A stretch of DNA of 30,629 nucleotides from Haplomitrium mnioides (Eukaryota > Marchantiophyta > Haplomitriopsida > Calobryales), in the NCBI GenBank assembly GCA_049999725.1, contig JBNGIS010017048.1, forward strand, positions 1-30,629. The letters run 5' to 3'. The notes beneath the pieces are model-generated. The model was given only the letters and a program-made list of their open reading frames with translations, had not been told where the DNA came from and did no database searches. Of the stretch, positions 20,840-30,629 are shown in pieces (within the stretch, counting starts at the first letter, position 1; each line of letters opens with the position of its first letter). A program made the position numbers and the translations under genes.

Positions 20840-21802
20840 AAGAGTTCCACCTTTAACCAATATGTATAACCATGGATGTCGGATTTAGCATTGAACTCCA
20901 CTTTGACCCAATGACCAAAACCATGAATGTGAGATTGTGCAATGAACTCCACCTCTACCTGATGAGGAAAACCATGGATGTAAGATTTGACAATGAGCGG
21001 CACCTTTACCCAATGAGCAAAATCATGCATATAGATTTCGAAATGAATTCCACCTTTACCCAATGAGTAAAACCATGGATTAAGATTTGACAATGAATTC
21101 CACCTTTACCCGATAAATAAAATTATGGATGTATAATTTGACAATGAATTCCACCTTTACCTTTTGAGCAAAACCATGGACGTAAGATTGTACAATGAAC
21201 TCTACCTTTACCTGCTAAGAAACACCATGGATGTAAGATTTGACAATAAACTCCACCTTTACCCAATGAGTAAAAGCATGGATAAAGATTTGACAATGAA
21301 TTCCACCTTTTCACGATGAGTAAACCCATGGATGTAAGATTTGACAATGAGTTCCACCTTTAAACGATATGTATAACCATGGATGTCAGATTTAGCATTG
21401 AACTCCTCTTTTACCCAATGACCAAAACCATGCATGTGAGATTGTACAATGAACTCCACCTTTTCTCGATGAGGAAAACCATGAATGTAAGATTTGACAA
21501 TGAACTCCACATTTACCTAATGAGCAAAACCATGGATAAAGATTTCAAAAGGAATTCCACCTTAACCCAATGAGTAAAACCATGGATTACGATTTTACAA
21601 TGAACTCCAGCTTTACCGGATAAGTAAAACAATGGATGTATGATTTGACAATGAAGTTTTCCTTTACCTTTTGAGCAAAACCATGGATGTAAGATTGTAC
21701 AATGAAACCTACCTTTACCTGCTAAGGAATACCATTGATGGAAAATTTGACAATAAACTCCACCTTTACCCGATGAGTGAAAGCATGGATAAAGATTTGA
21801 CA
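20840..21802. repeat. Higher-order repeat copy 2 (about 963 bp, 19 monomers)
   Basis: Partner of 19877-20839. TTTAGCATTG occurs at 20884 and 21391, again 507 bp apart. The copy ends after GAGTGAAAGCATGGATAAAG near 21775-21802, matching 20812-20839. Beyond 21803 the sequences part. Confidence 0.85.
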
Positions 21803-24800
21803 ATGAATTCCACCTTTGCCCGATGAGTAAACCCATGGATGTAAGATTATAAAATGAACTCCAGCTTTCCCTGATGAGTTAAACCATGGATAAGGATTTC
21901 ACAATGTACTCGACCTTTTCTTGATGAGTAAAATCATGGATAAAAATTCCACAATTAATTCCTACTTTACTCCACGAGTAAAATCTTGGATGTAAGATAT
22001 AATAATGAACTCCAACTTGAATATATGAATAGAACCATGGATGTAAGATTTGGGAATGAACTCCACCTATACCCAATGAGCAAAACCATGGATGTAACAT
22101 TTTGAAATAAACTCCACTTTTACTTAATGAGGAAAACCATGGATGTAAGATTTAACAATGAACTCCACCTTTACCTAATGAGTAAAGTCATGGAAAATGA
22201 TTTGACAATGAATTCCACCTTTACCCAATAGGCAAAACCATGGACATATGATTGTTCAAAGAACTCTACCTTTACCTGCCAAGGAAGATCATGGATGCAA
22301 GATTTGACAATAAAATCCACCTTTATCCGATGAGTAAAAGCATGGATGTAAGACTGTACAATGAACTCCACCTTTACCCGATAGGAAAACCATAGATGTA
22401 AGATTTCACAATAAACTACACCTTTAGAGGATGAGCAAACCCATGGATTAGGATTTGACAATGACTTCCAACTTCCCTCGATGAGTAAAATGATGGATAA
22501 AGATTTGACAATGAATTTCACCTTTACTTGATGAGTAAAACCATGGATGTAGGTTTTGACAATGAACTCCACCTTTAACTAATGAGTAAAACCATGGATG
22601 TAAGATTTGACAATGAACTCCTGTTTGTCCAATAAGTTAAACCATGGATAAAGACTTAACAATGAATTCCGCCTTTACCGGATGAATAAAAACATGGATG
22701 TAAGATTTGACAATGAACTCCACCTTTACCCAATGAGTGAAACCATGGATTAAGATTTGAGAATGAATTCCACCTTTACCCGATGAGTAAAACAATGGAT
22801 GTAAGATTTGAAATTGAATTCGACCTTTAACCAATGAGCAAAAGCATGGACGTAAGATTGTACAATGAACTCTACCTCTACTTGCTGAGAAAAGACTATG
22901 GATGTAAGATTGTACAATAAACTCCACCTTTCCCTGACAAAAAAATCTATGGATGTAAGATATGCCAGTAAACTACACCTTTACAAGATGAGTAAAACCA
23001 GGGATAAAGATTTGACAATGATTTCCAACTTTTCTCAATGAGTAAATCCATGGATAAACATTTGACATTGAATTCCACCTTCACCTGATGAGTAAAACCA
23101 TGGATATAAGTTTTGACAATGAACTCCACCTTTAACCAATGAGTAAAACCATGGATGTAAGATTTGACAATGAACTCCACGTTTGTCCGATGAGTTAAGC
23201 CATAGATTGAGATTTGACAATGAATTCCACCTTTGCCCGATGAGTAAAACCATGGATAAAGATTTGACAATGAACTCCACCTTTTCATTATGAGTAAAAT
23301 CATCGATAAAAATTTGACAACAAATTCCACCTTTACCTGATGAGTAAAATCAGGGATGTAAAATATAATAATGAGCTCCACCTTTAATTGATGAGTGCAA
23401 CCATGGATGTAAGGTTCGGTAAAGAACTCAACCTTTACCCAATGAGCAAAACCATGGATGTAAGATTGTGCAATGAACTCCACCTCTACCCAATGAGGAA
23501 AAGCATGGATGTAAGATTTGACAATGAACTCCACCTTTACCCGATGAGTAAAATCATGGAGAAAGATTTGACAATGCAGTCCAGCTTAACCTTATGAGAA
23601 AAATCATGGATTAAGATTTGACAATGAACTCCAGCTTCACCCGATGAGTAAAACCATGGATGTAAGATTTGATAATAAACTCCACCTTTAACCAATATGT
23701 TACACCATGGATGTCAGATTTGGCATTGACCTCCACCTTTTCCCAGTAAGCAAAACCATGGATGTAAGATTGTGCAATGAACTCCACCTTTCACTAGTAA
23801 GCAAAACTATGGATGTAAGATTTGACAATGAACTCCACCTTTACCCGATGAGCGAAACCAGAGATAAAGATTTGACTATGAATTCCACCTTTGACCGATG
23901 AGTAAAACCATGGATAAAGATTTGACAATGAATTCCACCTTCACTTGGTTAGTAAAACCATGGATGCAAGATTTCACAATGACTTCCACCTTTAACCGAT
24001 ATCTATAGCCATGGATGTCGGATTTAGCATTGAACTCCTTTTTGGCCCAATGACCAAAACCATGGATGTGAGATTGTACAATGAATTCCACCTTTACTAG
24101 ATGAGGAAAACCAGGGATGTAAGATTTGACAATGAACTCCACCTTTACCCAATGAGCAAAACCATGGACGTAAGATTGTTCAATGAACTCTACCTTTACT
24201 TGCTAAGGAAGACCATGGATGTAAGATTTGACAATAAACTCCACCTTTACCTGATGAGTAAAAGCATGGATGTAAGATTGTACAACGAGGTCCACCTTTA
24301 CCTGATATGAAAACCATCGATGTATGATTTGACAATAAACTACACCTTTAGTGGATGAGTAAAACCATGGATTAGGATTTGACAATGACTTCTAACTTTC
24401 CTCAATGAGTAAAATGATGGATAAAGATTTGAAAATGAATTTTACCTTTATCTGATGAGTGAAACCATGGATGTAAGTTTTGACAATGAACTCCACTTTA
24501 ATCGATGAGTAAAACCATGGATGTAAATTTTGACAATAAACTCCACGTCTGTGCGATGAGTTAAACCATGGATACAGATTTGACAATGAATTCCACCTTT
24601 ACTCGATGAGTATAACCATGGATGTAAGATTTGACAATGAACTCCAACTTTCCTTGATGAGTAAAACCATGGAAACAGATTTGACAATGAATTTCACCTT
24701 TTCTTGATGAGAAAAATCATGGATAAATATTTGACAATGAATTCCACCTTTACTCGATGAGTAAAATCATGGATGTAAGATATGATAATGAACTCCACCT

Positions 24801-24840
24801 TTTATCGATGAATAGAACCATCGATGTAAGATTTAGCAAT

Positions 24841-25344
24841 GAACTCCACGTTTGCCTAATTAGCAAAACCATGGATGTAAGATTGTGCAATAAACTCCAC
24901 CTATACCCAATGAGGAAAACCATGCATGTAAGATTTGACAATGAATTCCACCTTTGCTTGATGAGTAACTCATGGATAAAGATTTCACAATGAATTCCAC
25001 CTTTACTTGATGAGCAAAACCATGGATAAAGATTTGACAATGAAGTCCAGCCTCACCCGATAAGTAAAACCGAGAATGTAAGATTTGACAATGAACTCCA
25101 CCTTTGCCTAATTAGCAAAACCATGGATGTAAGATTGTGCAATAAACTCCACCTATACCCAATGAGGAAAACCATGCATGTAAGATTTGACAATGAACTC
25201 CACCTTTGCTTGATGAGTAACTCATGGATAAAGATTTCACAATGAATTCCACCTTTACTTGATGAGCAAAACCATGGATAAAGATTTGACAATGAAGTCC
25301 AGCCTTACCCGATAAGTAAAACCATGAATGTAAGATTTGACAAT
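24841..25344. repeat. Recent 252-bp tandem duplication of five monomers
   Basis: 24841-25092 and 25093-25344 agree in all but about five positions. Both contain the unusual strings GCCTAATTAGCAAAACC, ACCATGCATGTAAG, GATGAGTAACTCATGG and GAAGTCCAGCC. The second copy ends within ten bases of the gap at 25354, so an assembly origin cannot be excluded. Confidence 0.85.
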
Positions 25345-25353
25345 GAACTCCAC

Positions 25354-25363
25354 NNNNNNNNNN
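25354..25363. other. Assembly gap of 10 N in the array
   Basis: Ten N interrupt a monomer between GAACTCCAC and CCAATGAGCG. The missing part of a normal monomer here would be only a few bases, so the true gap may be tiny, or whole monomers may have been collapsed. Confidence 0.95.
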
Positions 25364-25507
25364 CCAATGAGCGAAACCATGGATGTAAGATTGTGCAATG
25401 AACTCCACCTCTACCCAATGAGGAAAACCATGGATGTAAGATTTGACAATGAACTCCACCTTTACCTAATGAGTAAAATCATGTAAAGAGATTTCACAAT
25501 GCAGTCT

Positions 25508-25607
25508 NNNNNNNNNNNNNNNNNNNNNNNNNNNNNNNNNNNNNNNNNNNNNNNNNNNNNNNNNNNNNNNNNNNNNNNNNNNNNNNNNNNNNNNNNNNNN
25601 NNNNNNN
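25508..25607. other. Assembly gap of 100 N in the array
   Basis: One hundred N between CAATGCAGTCT and GAACTCCACC. A round-number gap in a tandem array usually has unknown true length; array copy number in this window is therefore a lower estimate. Confidence 0.95.
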
Positions 25608-28482
25608 GAACTCCACCTTTTACAAGCAAGCAAAGCTATGGATGTAAGGTTTGATAATGAACTCCACCTTTACCCGATGAGCAAAACCAGGAAAAAAGAT
25701 TTGACAATAAATTCCACCTTTAACCGATGAGTAAAACCATGGATAAAGATTTGACAATAAATTCCACCTTCACCTAATTAGTAAAACCATGGATGTAAGA
25801 TTTCACAATGAGTTCCACCTTTAACAGATATCTATAGCCATGGATTTGACAATGAATTCCACCTTTTCCAAATGAGGAAAACAAGGATGATTTGACAATG
25901 AACTCCACCTTTACCCAATTTCACAAGATTTGACAATGAATTCCACCTTTCCCCGATGAGTAAACCCATGGATGTAAGATTTGACAATGGACTCCAGCAT
26001 TTCCCGATGAGTAAAACCATGGATAAAGATTTGACAACATACTCCACCTTCTCGTGATGAGCAAAATCATACATGGAATATTGACAACTAATTACATCTT
26101 TACTCGATGAGTAAATCTCGGATGTAAGATATAATAGTGAACTCCACCTTCAATTGATGATTAGAACCCTCGATGTAAGATTTGGCAGTGAACTCCAACT
26201 TTACCCAATGAGGAAAACCATGGATGTGAGATTTGACAATGAACTCCACCTTTACTATATGAGTAAAGTCATGGATAAAGATTTGACAATGAATTTCACC
26301 TTTACTTGATGAGTTAAACCAAGGATAAAGATTTGACAATGAACTCTAGCTTCAAGCGATGAGTAAAACCATGGATGTAAGATTTGACAATGAACTCCGC
26401 CTTTTATCGATGAGTAAACCATGGATGTAAGATTTGACAATAAACTCCACGTTTGTCCGATGAGTTAAGCCATGGATTAAGATTTGACAATGAATTCCAC
26501 CCTTACCCAATGAGTAAAACCATGGATGTAAGATTTGACAATGAACTCCATGTTTGCCTGATGAGTAAAATCAGGGATGTAAAATATGATAATAAACTCC
26601 ACCTTTAACTGGTAAGTACAACCATGCATGTGAGATTCGGCTCAAAACTCCACCTTTACCCAATGAGCAAAACCATGGATGTAAGATTGTGCAATGAACT
26701 CCACCTCTAACCAATGCGAAAAACCATGGATGTGAGATTTGACAATGAACTCCACCTTTGCCTGATGAGTTAAATCATGGATGAAGATTTAACAATGCAG
26801 TCTAGCTTTTCCTTTTAAGTAAAATCATGGAAAAAGATTTGACAATGAACTTCAGCTTCACCCGATGAGTAAAACCATGGATATAAGATTTGATAATGAA
26901 CTCCACCTTTAACCGATATGTTGCATCATGGATGTCGGATTTGGTATTGACCTCCACCTTTAACCAATGAGCAAAACCATGGATGTAAGATTGTAAAATG
27001 AACTCCACTTTTCCGTGATGAGGAAAACTATGGATGTAAGATTTGAGAATGAACTCCACCTTTACCCAATGAGCAAAACCATGGATAAAGATTTTTCAGT
27101 GACTTCCACCTACACCTCATGAGTAAAACCATGGATAAAGATTTGAAAATGATTTCCACCTTCACCCTATCAGCAAACCATAGATGTAAGATTTGATAAT
27201 GAATTCCACCTTTAACGGATATGTAAAACCATGGATGTTAGATTTGGCATTGAACTCAACTTTTACCCAATGAACAAAACCATGGATGTGAGATAGTACA
27301 ATGAACTACACCTTTACCCGATGAGGAAAACTATGGATGTAAGATTTGACAAAGAACTCCACCTTTGCCCAATTCGCAAAACCATGGATAAAGATTTCAC
27401 AATGAATTCCATTTTTACCCAATGAGTAAAACTTTGGATTAAGATTTGACAATGAAATCCACCTTTACCCGATGAGTAAAACAATGGATGTAAGATTTGA
27501 CAATGAATTTCACCTTTACCCAATAAGTAAAACCATGGATGTAAATTTTGACAACGACCTCGACCTCGACCTCTAACCAATGAGTAAAACCATGGATTAA
27601 GATTTGACAATGAACTCCACCTTTACCCAATGAGTAAAACCATGGATAAAAATTTTGACGATGAATTACACCTTTACCCAATGAGCAAAGCCATGGACGT
27701 AAGATTGTACAATGAACTCTACCTTTACCTACTGAGGAAGACTATGGATGTGAGACTTGACAATAAACTCCACCTATACCTAATAAGTAAAAGCATCGAT
27801 AAAGATTTGAGAATGAATTCCACCTTTACTCGATGAGTAAACCCATGGATGTAAGATTTGACAATGAACTCCAGCTTTCCTTGACAAGCAAAACCATGGA
27901 TAAAATTAGACAATAAACTCCACCTTTTCCTAATGAGTAAAATCATGGATAAAAATTTGACAATGAATTCCACCTTTACTGGATGACTGAAGTCTCGGAT
28001 GTAAGATATAATAACAAAGTCCACCATCAATCGATGAATAGAACCATGGATGTAAGATTTGGCAATGAACTCCACCTTCACCCAATGAGCAAAACCATGG
28101 ATGAAAGATTGTGCAATGAAATCCACCTTTACCAAATGAGGGAAACCATGGATGTAAGATTTGACAATGAACTCCACCTTTACGTGATGAGTAAAGTTAT
28201 GGATAAAGATTTGACAATGAATTCCACCTTTACTTGATGAATAAAACCATGGAAAAAGATTTGGCAATGAAGTCCAGCTTCATGCGATGAGCAAAACAAT
28301 GGATGTAAGATTTGACAATGAACTCCACCTTTTACCGATGAGTAAACCATGGATGTGAGATTTGAAAATGAATTCCATGTTTGTCTGATGAGTTAAGCCA
28401 TGGATTAAGATTTGACAATGAATTCACAATGAACTCCATGTCTGCTCGATGAGTAAAACCATGGATAAAGATTTAAAATGAA

Positions 28483-30629
28483 CACCACCTTTTCCTAATG
28501 AGTAAAATCATGGATAAAGATTTGACAATAAATTCCATCTTTACCCGATGAGTAAAATCAGGGATGTAAAATATAATAATGAACTCCACTTTACCTGATG
28601 AGTACAACCATGGATGTAAGATTCAACAAAGAACTCCACCTTTACCCGATGAGAAAAACAATGAATGTAAGATTGTGCAATGAACTCTACCTTAACCCAA
28701 TAAGGAAAACCATGGATAGAGATTTGACAATGAGCTCCACCTTAACCTGATGAATAAAATCATGGATAAAGATTTGACAATGCAGTCCAGCTTTACCTTA
28801 TGAGTAAAATCATGGATAAAGATGTGACAATGAACTTCAGCTTCACTCGATGAGTAAAGTCATGGATGTAAGATTTGATAATGAACTCCACCTTTAACCA
28901 ATATGTTACACCATGGATGTCAGATTTGGTATTGACCTCCACCTTTACCCAATAAGAAAAACCATTGATGTAAGATTGTAAAATGAACTCCACCTTTCAA
29001 GGATTAGGAAAACTATGGATGTAAGATTTGACAATGAACTCCACCTTTACCCGATAAGCAAAACCATGGATAAACATTTGACAATGAATTCTATTTTTAC
29101 CTCATGAGTAAAACCATGGATAAAGATTTGACAATGAATTCCACCTTCACCAGAGTAGTAAAACCATGGATGTAAGATTTGACAATGAATTCCACGTTTT
29201 TCCGATGAGTTAAGCCATGGATTAAGTTTTGACAATGAATTCCACCTTCACCCGATTAGTAAAACCATGGATGTAAAATTTGACAATGAATTCCACGTTT
29301 GTCTGATGAGTTAAGCCATGGATTAAGATTTGAGATGAATAACACCTTTACCCGATGAGTAAAACCATGGATGAAAGATTTTACAATGAAGTCCATGTTT
29401 GCTTGATGAGTAAAACCATGGATAAAGATTTGACAATGAACACCACCTTTTCATGATGAGTAAAAACATGGATAAAGATTTGACAATGACTTCCATCTTT
29501 ACCTGATGAGTAAAATCGGGGACGTAAAATATGATAATGAACTCCACCTTCACCCGATGAGTACAACCATAGATGTAAGATTCGGCAAAGAACTCCACCT
29601 TTACCTAATGAGCAAAGAAATGGATGTAAGTTTGTGCAATGAACTCTACCTTTACCCAATGAGGAAAACCATGGATGTGAGATTTGACAATGAACTCCAC
29701 CTTTACATGATGAGTAGAATCATGGATAAAGATTTGACAATGCAGTCCAGCTTTACCTTATGAGTAAAATCATAAATAAAGATGTGAGAATGAGCTCCAG
29801 CTTCACCCGATGAGTAAAGCCTCGGATGTAAGATTTGATAATGAACTCCACCTTGAACCGATATGTTGCACCATGGATGTCAGATTTGGTATTGACCTCC
29901 ACCTCTAGCTAATAAGAAAAACCATGCATGTAAGATTGTACAATGAACTCCACCTTTCAGAGATAAGGAAAACTATGGATGTAAGATTTGACAATGAACT
30001 CAACCTTTACCCAATAAGCAAAACCATGGATAAAGATTTGACAATGAATTCCACCTTCACCCGATGAGTAAAACCATGGATAAAGATTTGACAATGAATT
30101 CCACCTTCACGTGAGTAGTAAAACCATGGATGTAAGATTTGACAATGAATTCCACGTTTGTCCGATGAGTTAAGCCATGTATAAAGATTTGACAATGAAT
30201 TCCACCTTCACCTGATTAGTAAAACCATGGATGTTAGATTTGACAATGAATTCCACATTTGTCCGATGAGTTAAGCCATGGATTAAGATTTGAGATGAAT
30301 TCCACCTTTACCCGATTAGTAAAACCATGGATGAAAGATTTGACAATGAAGTCCATGTTTGCTCGATGAGTAAAACCATGGATAAAGATTTGACAATGAA
30401 CACCACCTTTTCCTGATGAGTAAAATCATGAATAAAGATTTGACAATGAATTCCATCTTTATCCGACGAGTAAAATTAGGGATGTAAAATATGATAATGA
30501 ACTCCACCTATACCCGATGAGTACAACCATAGATGTAAGATTCGGCAAAGAGAGCCACCTAATGAGAAAAACAATGGATTTAAGATTGTGCAATGAACTC
30601 TACCTTTACCCAATGAGGAAAACCATGGA
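28483..30629. repeat. Higher-order repeat of about 960 bp, two copies and part of a third
   Basis: The string CACCACCTTTTC begins at 28483, 29441 and 30401, giving spacings of 958 and 960 bp. GATGTGA after AAATAAA or GGATAAA occurs at 28821 and 29781, also 960 bp apart. The copies share a rare run of monomers: GTTTGTCCGATGAGTTAAGCC, a shortened core TTTGAGATGAAT, AAATATGATAATG and ATTCGGCAAAGA. The third copy is cut by the end of the window. Confidence 0.85.

Larger units (their letters stand above)
17844..30629. repeat. Satellite-like array of 50/51-bp monomers, right part (continues past the window)
   Basis: This is the same monomer family and orientation as 4861-9433, with about 250 more copies and no terminator before the end of the window. 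The first five bases are the right target duplication. Monomers again come in a 51-bp class (GGATGTAAGATTTG) and a 50-bp class (GGATAAAGATTTG). Marker variants recur in a fixed order. A unit with ATATGATAATG or ATATAATAATG is followed by AGTAGAACCATG or AGTACAACCATG with a GGCAATG or GGCAAAG core, and then by a unit with ATTGTGCAATG. Shortened or chimeric units occur near 25845-25950 and 28425-28440. The open frames of 60-250 codons on both strands come from the repeat. Two gaps of N interrupt it. Confidence 0.95.

Noticed and set aside
4861-30629. CRISPR-like array
   Set aside because: Units are contiguous 50/51-bp monomers that vary throughout their length. There are no unique spacers between conserved repeats, no leader and no cas genes, and the sequence is plant-like.
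4861-30629. Iterons or a replication origin
   Set aside because: Direct repeats alone do not show this. There is no associated initiator gene and the array is far larger than iteron clusters. A centromere role was likewise not claimed, because nothing in the sequence shows it.

Overview
The window looks like repeat-dense nuclear DNA of a seed plant. The clearest evidence is a Ty1-copia LTR retrotransposon of plant type (gag with one CCHC knuckle, then protease, integrase, reverse transcriptase, RNase H). It sits inside a very long satellite-like array of 50/51-bp monomers, with AT-rich spacers and CG-rich minisatellites nearby. I see no intact host gene, tRNA, rRNA or CRISPR array. The species cannot be named from this sequence.

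Layout. 1-2117: unclassified low-copy-looking DNA with a 10-N gap at 1026-1035, flanked on both sides by the same 47 bases (an unmerged contig overlap). 2118-2943: seven tandem units in the order short-short-long-long-long-long-short (78 and 148 bp). About 2982-4325: two diverged copies of a segment, each ending in a CGGAC-rich degenerate minisatellite. 4330-4860: unclassified pyrimidine-rich DNA. 4861-9433 and 17844-30629: one array of direct 50/51-bp monomers, about 17.4 kb or roughly 340 copies, running off the right end of the window. 9434-17843: an 8.4-kb copia element that interrupts the array. Gaps of N lie at 1026-1035, 10706-10805, 25354-25363 and 25508-25607.

The retrotransposon is well delimited: two 295-bp LTRs, a 5-bp target duplication (CAATG) that reconstitutes a normal monomer when the element is removed, a G-run polypurine tract, and a gag-pol region at 12504-17160. 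The element cannot move itself. The reading path crosses two frameshifts and about fifteen in-frame stops. Key residues are also replaced in the integrase zinc finger, in two of the three integrase catalytic positions, and in the RT YxDD box. The LTRs differ at about 22 of 295 positions (about 7.5%).

The array is the most interesting part. Point variants recur in a fixed order and reveal higher-order repeats: about 963 bp (19 monomers) at 19.9-21.8 kb, about 960 bp at 28.5-30.6 kb, and 252 bp (5 monomers) next to an assembly gap. A 199-bp block is identical on the two sides of the retrotransposon although the LTRs have diverged by 7.5%. This suggests that the array went on exchanging sequence after the insertion. 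Because 51 is a multiple of three, the array gives rise to many short repetitive open frames on both strands; I treat these as by-products, not genes.
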